From NCBI RefSeq assembly GCF_900106535.1, contig NZ_FNOH01000015.1, positions 158,586-222,585 of the forward strand: a DNA stretch of 64,000 nucleotides, in the 5' to 3' direction. Below are positions 44,481-55,224 of the stretch, piece after piece. Source of the DNA: Myxococcus xanthus (GTDB lineage Bacteria > Myxococcota > Myxococcia > Myxococcales > Myxococcaceae). Positions within the stretch are counted from its first letter, which is position 1; each line of letters opens with the position of its first letter. The notes beneath the pieces were generated by a model. That model was given only the letters and a program-made list of their open reading frames with translations. It was not told the DNA's origin and ran no database searches. Made by a program: the position numbers and the translations under genes.

Positions 44481-45878
44481 CTACGCGGGCACGAGCTGGT
44501 CGGCGATCCGGGCCAGGTCCGACACGGAGGTGACGACGACGGCCTGGTGACAGTGCTTCTCGTAGGTGAGCATCTCGCTGTCGCCAATGCCCCAGTTGCC
44601 ACGCTCCTCGGGGCAGATCCACAAGAGCCGCTTCGCCTTGCGGCGCAGGTCCTTGAGGGCCCAGGCGTTGTTCGCGTTGTAGTTGTTCCGCCCGTCGCCA
44701 ATCACCATCACGGTGGTCCGGCGGGTGATGCTGCCCAGGTGGTCCCGGGTGAAGTCGGCCAGGGCGCGGCCGTAGTTGGAGTTCGCGCTCAGGGACACCG
44801 TCTTGCCCGCGGTGGCCATATCGATGGCGGCGTCGACCTCCAGGTCCTTGAAGTACTGCGTCACCTCGCCCACGTCGGACACGAAGACGAACGAGCGCAC
44901 GCGGACGAAGAGCGACTGCATCGTGTGCATGAACAGCAGCATCATCCGTGAGGCCTGACGGACGGAGTCGGACACGTCGCAGAGCACCACCAGCTCCGGG
45001 CGCTCGGGGCGGCGACTGCGGAACTGGGGCACCATGGGCACCCCGCCCCACGGCAGGTTCCGGCGCAGCGTGCGCCGCACGTTGAGGGCGCCCTTGCGGT
45101 GCGAGCGCTGCTTCCGGATGAGCCGGCTGCGCAGCTTCTCCGCCAGGGTGCGCACGGCGGACTCCATCTGGTCCACCTCCGCCTGGGTGAGCAGGTGCAG
45201 CGGCTTGTCCGCGGCGGAGTCGGTGCGGCGGCGGATGCGGGCCTCCGCCTGGCGCTTCACTTCCTGGCGGGCGGCGTCCTCGATCTTCCGCATCGCGGCC
45301 GCGACATGGCGCGAGACAATCTCCACCCCTTCCGGGGTGAGGCCGCGGGCTCGCAGCTCGTCTTCGAGCGACTTCATGTCGTTCCGGGCCTTGTCCGCCC
45401 CAGCCGCCGCCAGCATGCGCCGGGAGAAGAACCCGGCCTGGAGCGGGCTCTCCATCCGCGACAGGTCCAACTGCAGCGAAGCCATCCGGAAGATCTGCGC
45501 CAGCCGGGCCCGGTCTCCCATCAGCACGGCCTGGGCCAGGGGGGACATCTCCGGGAGGAGCTGGTGCATCTGGATGAGGACCATCTTCAGCAGGTCGCCC
45601 TCCAGGTAGCCTTCCTCCTCCAACTGCTGCGCCAGCGACTTGTCGATGTCCTCGAACGTCCTCGCCGCGCCGGAGAAGTAGAACTCGAAGGCCCGGTTGA
45701 AGGTGTCCACGTCCAGCTCGCGCTTCACCAGCGTGGTGCGGAGCACCGAACGGAACAGGTTCCGATCCTTGAGGCCTACCTCGGACGTGGCGCGCAGCGC
45801 GTCCTGGACCTCGGACGTACTGACACGCACACCGTTCTGGCGAAGGACCTCGGCGAACTCGACGATGCGGGCATCCAC
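44481..45878 (-). CDS. VWA domain-containing protein, CoxE-like
   Basis: A 465-residue protein of the CoxE-like / DUF58-neighbouring VWA group. The N-terminal 230 residues are helical and charged (FAEVLRQNGVRVSTSEVQDAL at the start is typical). A VWA domain at about 300-460 has the MIDAS motif LCDVSDSVR (DxSxS), a downstream Thr (KTVSLSANSNYGRAL) and an Asp motif (MVIGDGRNN), so metal binding is probably intact. In the family such proteins work with MoxR-type AAA ATPases as cofactor-insertion or remodelling chaperones. No MoxR gene is adjacent here. The GTG at 45878 is chosen because it begins the conserved N-terminus; upstream residues look non-coding. Confidence 0.85.
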   Translation of the reverse strand: MDARIVEFAEVLRQNGVRVSTSEVQDALRATSEVGLKDRNLFRSVLRTTLVKRELDVDTFNRAFEFYFSGAARTFEDIDKSLAQQLEEEGYLEGDLLKMVLIQMHQLLPEMSPLAQAVLMGDRARLAQIFRMASLQLDLSRMESPLQAGFFSRRMLAAAGADKARNDMKSLEDELRARGLTPEGVEIVSRHVAAAMRKIEDAARQEVKRQAEARIRRRTDSAADKPLHLLTQAEVDQMESAVRTLAEKLRSRLIRKQRSHRKGALNVRRTLRRNLPWGGVPMVPQFRSRRPERPELVVLCDVSDSVRQASRMMLLFMHTMQSLFVRVRSFVFVSDVGEVTQYFKDLEVDAAIDMATAGKTVSLSANSNYGRALADFTRDHLGSITRRTTVMVIGDGRNNYNANNAWALKDLRRKAKRLLWICPEERGNWGIGDSEMLTYEKHCHQAVVVTSVSDLARIADQLVPA

Positions 45879-45962
45879 GCAACCATCATGTCCGGGGATG
45901 GCCCGCGCGCAATCGGGAATGCACAACCATGAAGCGAGCGGACGCCTGCCTCCCTGGTACAC

Positions 45963-45996
45963 GCGGTGTAATCACTAAAATTTAGTGAATTACCGC
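45963..45996. promoter_or_regulatory. 34-bp AT-rich near-palindrome, operator candidate
   Basis: Core TCACTAAA-A-TTTAGTGA (45972-45988) is a perfect 8-bp-arm palindrome; outer arms GCGGTgTAA and TTACCGC extend the symmetry to 34 bp with small offsets. It lies about 85 bp upstream of the VWA gene start and on the far side of the rlmD-like stop, in a short AT-rich island of GC-rich DNA. This looks like a dimeric regulator site controlling the VWA operon. Confidence 0.55.
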
Positions 45997-46131
45997 TTAT
46001 TCAAGACTGCGGTCGCGATCCACCCACTGCGGTTTCAGAGGGGAATCGGGCAAGCCGTAGCCTGAGCGCCGATGGACGCCCGAATCTCGCTGCTCAACAG
46101 AGCAAATACTGACAGTACGTGTTGGTGCTGT

Positions 46132-47427
46132 TCAGGCCGGCCGCTCGAAGGACATCACGGCCTCGACGTGATGCGTCTGAGGGAACATGTCGACCACCTG
46201 GAGGGCCAGGGGCTTGTAGCCCGCGGCAACCAGGCCGGCGGCGTCCCGAGCCAGGGATGCCGGATCACACGCCACGTACACCACGCGGCGCACCCCCAAG
46301 GCGGTCATCCACTTCGCCAGGCCCGGGGCTCCCGCGCGCGGCGGGTCCGCGAGGCACACATCGAAGCGGCGCTGCTCGGCCACCAGCCCGTCGCACACCT
46401 TGCGGGCGTCGCCCTGGATGAAGCGCACATTCGTCACCCCACCCTCGTGAGCGCTCCGCTGTGCCAACTCGACGCCCACGGGGGAGGACTCCACGCCCAG
46501 CACGGACGCGGCGGTTCCGGCCAGCGGGAAGGTGAAGTTGCCGTTGCCCGAATACAGCTCCAGCACGGTGTCGGACTCGCGGGCTCCCAGCTCGTACACG
46601 GCCGAGGTCACCAGCCCCACGTTGGCCTCGGCATGGGCCTGAGCGAAGGCATCCGGCCGCAGGTACAGGGGGACTTCTGGCCGCAGCGGCGAGTAGGAGC
46701 GCAGCGCCGGCTTGCCAAGAAGCCGAGCCGATCCTTCCTTCGGCGTCAGCACCGCGCCCTCCAGCCGCAGGGCGCGCACGGCCGCCTCGGCGGCCTCCAG
46801 GTGGCGCGCCGTCACCGGGCCGCTGAGATTCACCGCGAACGCGGCCTTGTCCCCTTCCGCCAGCAGCAGCACTTCCTCGGCATCCTTCGCCAGGGGCTTG
46901 AGCAGCGGGGCCAGCTTGCCGGGGAGCGCCGTGAGCACGGGCGTGAGCGCGCCGCAGACTTCCACGGGTACGCGTTCGTGGCTGCGCCGGCCGAAGTACC
47001 CCAGCGCGCCCTTGCCCGCGGGATGCAGCACCGCGCGGCGCCGGTAGCCCCAGTCGCGTGGGGCCACCAGCAGCGGACGCACGGTGAAGCTGTCCCGAGC
47101 CAGGTGCCCCAGGTGCTCCAGGGTGGAGAGGACGATCTCCTGCTTCGCGCTGCGCTGTGCGGGCTCGGCCAGCGCCAGCCAGTCACAGCCGCCGCAGTCG
47201 GACGCGTACACGCAGGGCGCGTCACGCCGGTCCGGGCCTGGCGACACCACCTGTCGCAGGATGCCGCGCAGCACACGGCCTTGCGTCTCCAGGTGGACGC
47301 GCACGGTGTCGCCCGGGAAGGTCCCCGGGATGAAGACGGTGCGCCCCTGCCAGGAGGCCACGCCTTCGCCGAGCTGGCCGAGGCGTTCGATGGTCAATTC
47401 AATGGGAAGTTCGGGTAGCGGCAGCAT
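46132..47427 (-). CDS. 23S rRNA (uracil-C5)-methyltransferase, RlmD/TrmA family
   Basis: A 431-residue SAM-dependent RNA m5U methyltransferase. The N-terminal TRAM domain (IERLGQLGEGVASWQGRTVF) binds RNA. The four-cysteine Fe-S motif typical of RlmD is present (CVYASDCGGCDW, then EVCGAL). The Rossmann domain has LELYSGNGNFTFPLA and the catalytic part ADPPRAG with the Cys of VVYVACDPASLARD. The length matches E. coli RlmD (433 residues), which methylates U1939 of 23S rRNA, but other family members act at other uridines, so the exact target is not certain. It follows the PilZ gene by 7 bp. Confidence 0.9.
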   Translation of the reverse strand: MLPLPELPIELTIERLGQLGEGVASWQGRTVFIPGTFPGDTVRVHLETQGRVLRGILRQVVSPGPDRRDAPCVYASDCGGCDWLALAEPAQRSAKQEIVLSTLEHLGHLARDSFTVRPLLVAPRDWGYRRRAVLHPAGKGALGYFGRRSHERVPVEVCGALTPVLTALPGKLAPLLKPLAKDAEEVLLLAEGDKAAFAVNLSGPVTARHLEAAEAAVRALRLEGAVLTPKEGSARLLGKPALRSYSPLRPEVPLYLRPDAFAQAHAEANVGLVTSAVYELGARESDTVLELYSGNGNFTFPLAGTAASVLGVESSPVGVELAQRSAHEGGVTNVRFIQGDARKVCDGLVAEQRRFDVCLADPPRAGAPGLAKWMTALGVRRVVYVACDPASLARDAAGLVAAGYKPLALQVVDMFPQTHHVEAVMSFERPA

Positions 47428-47434
47428 TCAGGCG

Positions 47435-47803
47435 CTATTCGGGCGGGAGCTCCGAGCGCAGGCGCTCCACGAACTCCGCGATACGCGTTCGCTTGTCTTC
47501 ATCAACGTCCAGGAACTCCACCGCCATCCCTGGGGACTGAGGCGCGGGCACGCCCACGGCATTGGTGCGCGTCACCCGCCCCTTCAGCTCCACGGGGAAG
47601 TGCGCGCCGGGCAGCGTCACCAACAGCCGCACCACCGTGTCCACGGCCAGCGGCTTGTCGGTGTTGATGTAGAGGCCCCCCTTCGACAGGTTCACCGCCC
47701 AGTCGGTGACGAAGCCAGAGACGCTGCGGTAGGCCACCGGCAGCTCGTACTCGAGACGGGGCGCGCGGGGATGAGGGGTCGAGGTGTTGGGACTGTCTGC
47801 CAT
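47435..47803 (-). CDS. PilZ domain protein (TIGR02266 type)
   Basis: A 122-residue protein consisting of one PilZ-like domain: RLEYELPVAYRS, then VNLSKGGLYINTDKPL and VELKGRVTRTN, GMAVEFLDVDED. The classical c-di-GMP motif RxxxR is only partly matched (RAPRLEYE) and [DN]xSxxG becomes NLSKGG, which fits. The same domain type begins the Hsp70 fusion at 16313. Members may bind c-di-GMP or act as adaptors in myxobacterial signalling. ATG at 47803 is preferred over the frame's earlier start. It forms a two-gene unit with the downstream rRNA methyltransferase. Confidence 0.8.
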   Translation of the reverse strand: MADSPNTSTPHPRAPRLEYELPVAYRSVSGFVTDWAVNLSKGGLYINTDKPLAVDTVVRLLVTLPGAHFPVELKGRVTRTNAVGVPAPQSPGMAVEFLDVDEDKRTRIAEFVERLRSELPPE

Positions 47804-47865
47804 GAGAAGCGCTCCGCCGCGGGGTTCGTACAACGCCCGCGGCGGTGCACCTTATCCCCACACGC

Positions 47866-48522
47866 TCAGACTTTCATCTCACGGACGTCGGGGGCCACCG
47901 TCAGCTTCGGCTCGGTGAGCTTCTGCACCTGCTCCACCGTCACTCCGGGTGCCACCTCGCGCAGGATGAGTCCCTGCGGCGTCACGTCGATGTACGCGTG
48001 GTCCGTGACGATGTGGTGGATGCACTTGAGGCCCGTCAGCGGCAACGAGCACTTCTTGAGGATCTTGGGCTTGCCGTCCTTGTTGGCGTGCTCCATGGCC
48101 ACGAAGATGCGCTGGGCACCGACGGCCAGGTCCATGGCGCCGCCCATGCCCTTGATCATCTTTCCGGGGATCATCCAGTTGGCCAGGTCGCCCTCTTCGC
48201 TGACCTCCATGGCACCCAGCACGGCCATGTCGATGTGGCCGCCGCGGATCATCCCGAACGACAGGGCCGAGTCGAAGAACGCGGCGCCGGGCACCGCCGT
48301 CACCGTCTCCTTCCCGGCGTTGATGAGGTCCGGATCCTCCTGGCCTTCCACGGGCCAGGGGCCGATGCCCAGCAGGCCGTTCTCCGACTGGAGCACGATG
48401 TCCATGCCCGGAGGGATGTAGTTGGCCACCAGGGTGGGCATGCCGATACCCAGGTTGACGTAGAAGCCGTCCTGCAGCTCCTGGGCGATGCGCTGTGCAA
48501 TCTGTTCACGAGTCAGTGGCAT
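47866..48522 (-). CDS. 3-oxoacid CoA-transferase subunit B
   Basis: A 218-residue beta-type subunit of a family I CoA transferase (ScoB / AtoA / PcaJ group). The N-terminus REQIAQRIAQELQDGFYVNLGIGMP is typical. SENGLLGIGP contains the catalytic Glu that forms the enzyme-CoA thioester, and GGHIDMAVLGAMEV is the second conserved block. With subunit A (11 bp upstream) it would transfer CoA from succinyl-CoA or acetyl-CoA to acetoacetate or a related 3-oxoacid. The nearby thiolase supports acetoacetate use. The ATG at 48522 is the normal family start. Confidence 0.92.
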   Translation of the reverse strand: MPLTREQIAQRIAQELQDGFYVNLGIGMPTLVANYIPPGMDIVLQSENGLLGIGPWPVEGQEDPDLINAGKETVTAVPGAAFFDSALSFGMIRGGHIDMAVLGAMEVSEEGDLANWMIPGKMIKGMGGAMDLAVGAQRIFVAMEHANKDGKPKILKKCSLPLTGLKCIHHIVTDHAYIDVTPQGLILREVAPGVTVEQVQKLTEPKLTVAPDVREMKV

Positions 48523-48533
48523 GGCTGGGCTCC

Positions 48534-49232
48534 TCAGGCCGACTTGCGGACGGTGCGCCGCTCGATCCACTTCTGGAGGTTCTTCGCCTGGACGATGCGC
48601 TTCACGAAGATGCTCGGGATGTGCACCAGGTCCGGGTCCAGCTCGCCCGGCTCCACGATGTGCTCCGCCTCGACGATGGTGACCTTGGCCGCCATGCACA
48701 TCATCGGAGAGAAGTTCCGCGCCGTCTTGCGGAACACCAGGTTGCCCCAGCGGTCCGCCTTCCACGCACGGACAATGGCGAAGTCCGCCTTCAGCGGCGT
48801 CTCCAGCACGTGCAGCCGCCCGTCGATGACGCGCGTCTCCTTCCCTTCGGCCACCTGGGTGCCGGCGCCCGTCGGGGTGAAGAAGCCGCCAATGCCGCAG
48901 CCGCCCGCGCGGATGCGCTCGGCCAGGGTGCCCTGCGGGTTCAGCTCCACCTCCAGCTCACCGGAGAGGAACTGTCGCTCGAACTCCTTGTTCTCTCCCA
49001 CGTAGCTGGACACCATCTTCTTCACCTGCTTGTTCTGAAGCAGGATTCCGAGCCCCAGCTCGGTGGTGCCGCAGTTGTTGGAGATGATGGTGAGGTCCTT
49101 CACGTTCTTCCGGTGAAGTGCCTCGATGAGATTCTCCGGGTTGCCGCACAGCCCGAAGCCGCCGCTCATGAGCGTGCAGCCATCCGGGATGTCGGCGACC
49201 GCCTCGTCCGCGTTCGCGTAGACCTTGTTCAT
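48534..49232 (-). CDS. 3-oxoacid CoA-transferase subunit A
   Basis: A 232-residue alpha-type subunit (ScoA / AtoD / PcaI group). It starts MNKVYANADEAVADIPDGCTLMSGGFGLCGNPE, of which the glycine-rich GGFGLCG turn is the CoA-binding signature, and has the conserved GGCGIGGFFTPTGAGTQVAEGK block (split here by normal variation). It pairs with subunit B encoded directly downstream. The succinyl-CoA:3-oxoacid type is more likely than the butyrate type from the overall length, but the donor cannot be read. Confidence 0.92.
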   Translation of the reverse strand: MNKVYANADEAVADIPDGCTLMSGGFGLCGNPENLIEALHRKNVKDLTIISNNCGTTELGLGILLQNKQVKKMVSSYVGENKEFERQFLSGELEVELNPQGTLAERIRAGGCGIGGFFTPTGAGTQVAEGKETRVIDGRLHVLETPLKADFAIVRAWKADRWGNLVFRKTARNFSPMMCMAAKVTIVEAEHIVEPGELDPDLVHIPSIFVKRIVQAKNLQKWIERRTVRKSA

Positions 49233-49290
49233 CCGCCCTCCCGCATGTGCGAACGGGGTGAAGGCCCTTGGCAGGCCCCCACCCCGTGCC

Positions 49291-49309
49291 CCTCTCCTAT
49301 TGGGAGAGG
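49291..49309 (-). terminator. Short hairpin after thiolase gene
   Basis: CCTCTCC-tattg-GGAGAGG, 5 bp beyond the thiolase stop and 60 bp before the CoA-transferase A start. A 7-bp stem without a good T-run; it may attenuate transcription rather than end it. Similar CCCCTCTCC/GGAGAGG hairpins are a common filler in such genomes. Confidence 0.4.
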
Positions 49310-49313
49310 AAGT

Positions 49314-50495
49314 TCAGCGCTCCACCATCAGCGCGATGCCCTCGCCGCCGCCGATGCAGAGCGACGCGACGCCACGCTTCTTGTCCAGGTCCTGCATCGT
49401 CTGCAGCAGCGTCACCAGCACGCGCGCGCCGGACGCGCCAATCGGGTGCCCCAGCGCCACCGCGCCGCCGCGCACGTTCACTTTCGACACGTCCAGGCCG
49501 AGCAGCCGGTTGTTCGCGATGGACACCACCGCGAACGCCTCGTTGATCTCCCAGAGGTCCACGTCACCCGCGCTGATGCCCTGCTTCTTCAGCAGCTTGT
49601 TGATGGCGTCCGTGGGCGCGATGGTGAACTCCACCGGCTTGCGCGCCGCCTGGGCGTAGCCCGTGATGCGGCCCAGGATGGCGCGGCCCTCGGCCTTCGC
49701 GCGCTCCTCGCTCATCAGCACCAGCGCCGCGGCGCCGTCGTTGATGGAGGACGCGTTGGCGGCCGTCACCGTGCCGTCCTTCTTGAACACCGGCTTCAGG
49801 CCCGGAATCTTCTCCGGCTTCGCGTTGCGGGGCCCCTCGTCGTCGGAGACGGTGACGACGTCCTCCGGCTTCTTGCCCGGAATCTGGACCGGGACGATCT
49901 CCGCCTTGAACAGGCCTTCCTTCTGGGCCTGGATGGCGCGGCGCGTGGACTCCAGCGCGTACTCGTCCTGCTGCGAGCGGCTGATGTCCTGCGTCGTGGC
50001 GCACTCCTCGGCGCAGATGCCCATGTGGACGTTGCCGTACACGTCCCAGAGGCCGTCGTGGATCATCGCGTCCTTGAATTCCACGTTGCCCATGCGCGCG
50101 CCGCCACGCATCGTGTGGCTGATGTACGGCGCGTTGCTCATGGACTCCATGCCGCCCACGACGACGACGTCCGCGTCACCCAGGGCAATGGCCTGCGCGC
50201 CCGCGCTGACGGCCTTGAGGCCGGAGCCACAGACCTTGTTGAGCGTGGTGGCGGGAACCGTCTCGGGCAGGCCGGCGAAGATGGCCGCCTGGCGAGCGGG
50301 CGCCTGGCCCACGCCCGCGGTGAGCACACAGCCCAGGATGACTTCCTGAACGGCCTCGGGCTTCACGCCCGCGCGCTCCAGCGCCGCCTTGATCGCGATC
50401 GCGCCCAGCTGCGGGGCCGTCAGCTTGGCGAGCGCGCCCTGAAAGGCACCAATGGGGGTACGGGCCGCGCCCACGATGACGACGTCACGAGCCAT
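49314..50495 (-). CDS. Acetyl-CoA C-acyltransferase (thiolase)
   Basis: A 393-residue type II thiolase. The nucleophilic Cys89 is in NKVCGSGLKAV. The second active-site regions are EINEAFAVV, GGAVALGHPIGASGAR with the catalytic His, and CIGGGEGIALMVE with the second Cys. The length is typical of biosynthetic/degradative acetoacetyl-CoA thiolases (PhaA/AtoB). Together with the CoA transferase it would cleave acetoacetyl-CoA made from acetoacetate; it may also complete the beta-oxidation set encoded 5-9 kb away. ATG at 50495 is preferred, with GGAGG-like AGGAGG (CCTCCT on plus strand) upstream. Confidence 0.93.
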   Translation of the reverse strand: MARDVVIVGAARTPIGAFQGALAKLTAPQLGAIAIKAALERAGVKPEAVQEVILGCVLTAGVGQAPARQAAIFAGLPETVPATTLNKVCGSGLKAVSAGAQAIALGDADVVVVGGMESMSNAPYISHTMRGGARMGNVEFKDAMIHDGLWDVYGNVHMGICAEECATTQDISRSQQDEYALESTRRAIQAQKEGLFKAEIVPVQIPGKKPEDVVTVSDDEGPRNAKPEKIPGLKPVFKKDGTVTAANASSINDGAAALVLMSEERAKAEGRAILGRITGYAQAARKPVEFTIAPTDAINKLLKKQGISAGDVDLWEINEAFAVVSIANNRLLGLDVSKVNVRGGAVALGHPIGASGARVLVTLLQTMQDLDKKRGVASLCIGGGEGIALMVER

Positions 50496-50552
50496 GAAAC
50501 CTGCCTCCTCTTGAGGATGTGCGGATGCTCTTCGATAACAGTGTCGGGGGCC

Positions 50553-50581
50553 CTTATCACCGGCCACTTCCCTGAGTTCAA
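50553..50581 (-). promoter_or_regulatory. Sigma-70-like promoter of the thiolase/CoA-transferase genes
   Basis: Minus strand TTGAAC (50576-50581), 17-bp spacer, GATAAG (50553-50558), about 60 bp upstream of the thiolase start. The match is moderate. Confidence 0.45.
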
Positions 50582-50716
50582 GCATCCTTGCTCGTCACAC
50601 GGGCGTGAGCGTCCACTGTGCACGACGCAACGCGCCAGCCCTCGTAACCGCGCGAAGTCACGAAGGCTGGCGGTGTGCTGGATGGGCCCCTGCCCAACCT
50701 ACCGGTCGGACGGTTC

Positions 50717-53221
50717 CTAGCGGGCGCGCCAGGTGACCAGCGCCATGTCCGCGCCACCTGTGGTGAGGACCTCGCCGTCCCCGCGCCATGATGCGCCCAG
50801 GACCGTGCTGTCGTGGACCCCCATGACGCTGGGCAGAAGTTGGCCGTGCTCATGCACCTGCCAGTCGAAGACGAGCTGATACGCACCGCCACCGGAGAAG
50901 CGCGTACCGTCCGGGTGCCACGCCAGGGACAGTTGCCTCATCCACATAGGGGTCTCCGCGACGACAGCCCCCGTCCCCACGTCCAGGACGGACACCCCCA
51001 GCCGGTCGCTGCAGGCCAACCGGGTTCCATCGGGACTGAGCGCCGCGGTGGTCAGGATTTCCGGGGCGGACTCCACGCGCTTGAGCACCCCGGAGCTGCG
51101 GTTCCAGACATCCCATGCCGCGTGGGTATAGACGATGATCAGCGACTGGCTGTCCGGCGTCCATCCCAGCGCTACGACGGGGCTGTCCGTCTCTGGGATG
51201 TTGAGCAGCTCCGTGCGCGAAGCGACGTCCCAGACCTGGACGCTGGTCATGCTTCCCGTGAGAAATAGCGTCGCGCCCGCGCTCGCCAGCGTGCGGCCGT
51301 CCGGACTCAGTGCGACGTGCTCCACCTTGGGTGTATGCCCCTGCGCCCGTTGCATCATCTGCAGCGGCGGCTGCGTCAGCCGGCCCGTGCCGGCGTCCCA
51401 GACGCAGACGCGGCCATCAGCACCTCCCGACGCGAGCCGTGCGCCACTCGCGTCCCATCCGAGCGCGCGGACCGACTTGCCCTCGTGTCCGTCCAAAGTC
51501 GCCAGCGCCTGGCCCGCGGCGCCCCAGAGCCGGACCTTTCCGTCGTCGCCCGCTGACGCCAGCCGGTCCCCCGCCGGACTCCACTTCGTGGCGTTGATCG
51601 CGGACGAATGGGCCACCAACTCGTGGCGCTGCAGCCGCGATTGCTGCGCGTCCACGCTGAAGGTGGAGACCGACGCGGGCCTGCGGGCCACCGCGACGAA
51701 CGAGTCGTGGACCGGGTGGAAGCGCACGGCGCTGAAGCCCAGGGCGTCCAACGGATTGGGGGGCACCTCGGTGCCGTTTGCGACCACCGTCCCGGTGTTG
51801 ACGTTCAGGACCGTCAGGGAGTGGACCAGGTCCACGATGACGAGCCAGTCCTGGGTTGGGCTCCAGTCCATGCGGGACGACACGCTCCACGGTCCAAACC
51901 AGGAGGCCTGGAGCTCGTGGGTTGCCGTTTCGTACACCCGGACGTTCCGGTAGCTCCCCACGGCGTAGCGAGCGCCGTCCGGACTCCAGGAGAAGCTGTC
52001 GCCATGCCCCACCTCGTGGACCTGCACCCAGGGGTCCAGATTGTGGATTTCCACCTGCTCGCCCGCCATCTCCAACGCAACCCGCGCTCCGTCCGGGCTC
52101 CAGTGGATTTTCCGGAGGGTGCGCGCCGTCCGCAACGGCGCCCGGCTCTCCGTCCCCGAGGACGCGGCCCAGAAGCGCACCTCCGCGCCGCCTGTCTCCG
52201 GGTGGCTGACGCTGGCCAGCTCATTTCCTCTCGCATACCAGGCCAGCCCCACCACGGGCCCAGCGTGGGCGCTCCACGTCTGGTGGAGCGCTCCCGTCGC
52301 CGGGTCGATCAAGGCCAGTCGCCCATCCGCGAGCCCCACCGCTAGGTCCTCGTCCCGCGGGCCCCAGGACACCGAACGGATGTCAGTGGAGTCCTGGTGG
52401 ATGATGCGGGCAACCTGCCCAAGGCCCGCATTCCAGATGCGCAGGCCGCCTCGCGTGCCCCTTTGATCCAACACCGCGAGCAGCCGGCCATCGGGGCCCC
52501 ACGACGCATCGCTGGGGTAGGAGGCGCCCGTCTGGCGCCACTCCACGGCCTGCTCCTCCCGTCGGGCGAACCCTGCCCCACAATGATAGTTGTGGTCGAC
52601 CCGGACGACCTGGGACGCGCGCTCGGTGCCACAGCGCAGCAGCCCCGTGAAGCGCCAGCCGGGCTGTGGCTCCGCGGATAGGGTGACTTCGGCTCCGACC
52701 TCGAAGCGAGCGCTGCAGGTGGACGTGCAGTCGATGCCGCTCGGCGTGCTCGTCACGCGCCCGTGGCCAAAGACCTCCACCGTGAGCTCCCGCTTCCCGT
52801 CATCCAGCGGTGGCGCCGGGTGCACTTCGAAGAGCGCGTATTCGGACCACGCCCCCAACTGTCCGTGGGTATCGACCGCGCGGCAGCGGGCCGAAAACTG
52901 CCCCTTCGTCTGGAAGACGGGAGCCACGTCACCGGCGGTGCCGCTGGGAACACGTTCGGACAGGCTGACTTCCGCCTTCGCGCGCCCCCAGTCGAACGCA
53001 TAGGTCAGCGCGTCACCGTCCGGATCCTCGGCGATGCACCGGAAGCCTCCCGGCAATCCCGCCGTGAGCCCTACGACGGGGGCCTCGATGCGTGCCTGGC
53101 CCGGAGGGCGGGACACAGAGGGATTCGGGCTGCTTCCATCCGAACAAGCAAACACCGCACTCAGCATGAGCGCGCAGGCCACCCCGGCGCGACTGCCCCA
53201 GGCAACAGAACGAACAGACAT
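50717..53221 (-). CDS. WD40-repeat lipoprotein
   Basis: An 834-residue protein with a lipoprotein-like signal (VACALMLSAVFAC; Cys about 26). An N-terminal part of about 240 residues has two Ig/PKD-like folds (FRCIAEDPDGDALTYAFDWG) and a short repeat domain (VTSTPSGIDCTSTCSARFEVGAEVTL). A long WD40-type propeller follows: repeated units such as KWSPAGDRLASAGDDGKVRLW and GWDASGARLASGGADGRVCVWD, at least ten blades. It is probably exposed at the cell surface or in the periplasm and serves protein binding. No catalytic motif was seen. ATG at 53221 gives the signal peptide. It has no obvious operon partner. Confidence 0.8.
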   Translation of the reverse strand: MSVRSVAWGSRAGVACALMLSAVFACSDGSSPNPSVSRPPGQARIEAPVVGLTAGLPGGFRCIAEDPDGDALTYAFDWGRAKAEVSLSERVPSGTAGDVAPVFQTKGQFSARCRAVDTHGQLGAWSEYALFEVHPAPPLDDGKRELTVEVFGHGRVTSTPSGIDCTSTCSARFEVGAEVTLSAEPQPGWRFTGLLRCGTERASQVVRVDHNYHCGAGFARREEQAVEWRQTGASYPSDASWGPDGRLLAVLDQRGTRGGLRIWNAGLGQVARIIHQDSTDIRSVSWGPRDEDLAVGLADGRLALIDPATGALHQTWSAHAGPVVGLAWYARGNELASVSHPETGGAEVRFWAASSGTESRAPLRTARTLRKIHWSPDGARVALEMAGEQVEIHNLDPWVQVHEVGHGDSFSWSPDGARYAVGSYRNVRVYETATHELQASWFGPWSVSSRMDWSPTQDWLVIVDLVHSLTVLNVNTGTVVANGTEVPPNPLDALGFSAVRFHPVHDSFVAVARRPASVSTFSVDAQQSRLQRHELVAHSSAINATKWSPAGDRLASAGDDGKVRLWGAAGQALATLDGHEGKSVRALGWDASGARLASGGADGRVCVWDAGTGRLTQPPLQMMQRAQGHTPKVEHVALSPDGRTLASAGATLFLTGSMTSVQVWDVASRTELLNIPETDSPVVALGWTPDSQSLIIVYTHAAWDVWNRSSGVLKRVESAPEILTTAALSPDGTRLACSDRLGVSVLDVGTGAVVAETPMWMRQLSLAWHPDGTRFSGGGAYQLVFDWQVHEHGQLLPSVMGVHDSTVLGASWRGDGEVLTTGGADMALVTWRAR

Positions 53222-53292
53222 GGATTGTCCCCCGCGCGCTCGGCCCCGTAGCGCGCGGCGTCTTGCATAGCAGGCCCCGCCCCGAAACGGCA

Positions 53293-53324
53293 ACGGCCGG
53301 GCCCCCTCTCGGGAACCCGGCCGT
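53293..53324 (-). terminator. Probable terminator after rpsA
   Basis: A perfect 9-bp stem ACGGCCGGG (53293-53301) / CCCGGCCGT (53316-53324) with a 14-nt loop, 30 bp downstream of the rpsA stop. The following T-tract is weak. Confidence 0.5.
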
Positions 53325-53353
53325 CTCGCCGTGCTGGCGCGTGCGGCTGAAGA

Positions 53354-55066
<1,713 letters not shown>

Positions 55067-55194
55067 GAAATGGAAGTCCTTTGAAACCGGTACAACTGCC
55101 CCCTGATGGTGGTTTTTCCGTCGCGGCCTGCGGGGAGCAGCGGGCAGTGACGTTCGTCCTCCTCATTGAGGACTTGATTTGATGGAAGCCGCGC

Positions 55195-55224
55195 ACCCTA
55201 GACACCGGTGATTCCGGTAGTCAA
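55195..55224 (-). promoter_or_regulatory. Sigma-70-like promoter of rpsA
   Basis: Minus strand TTGACT (55219-55224), 18-bp spacer, TAGGGT (55195-55200), about 129 bp upstream of rpsA. The leader between contains the usual room for autoregulation by S1, but no defined structure was identified. Confidence 0.5.
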
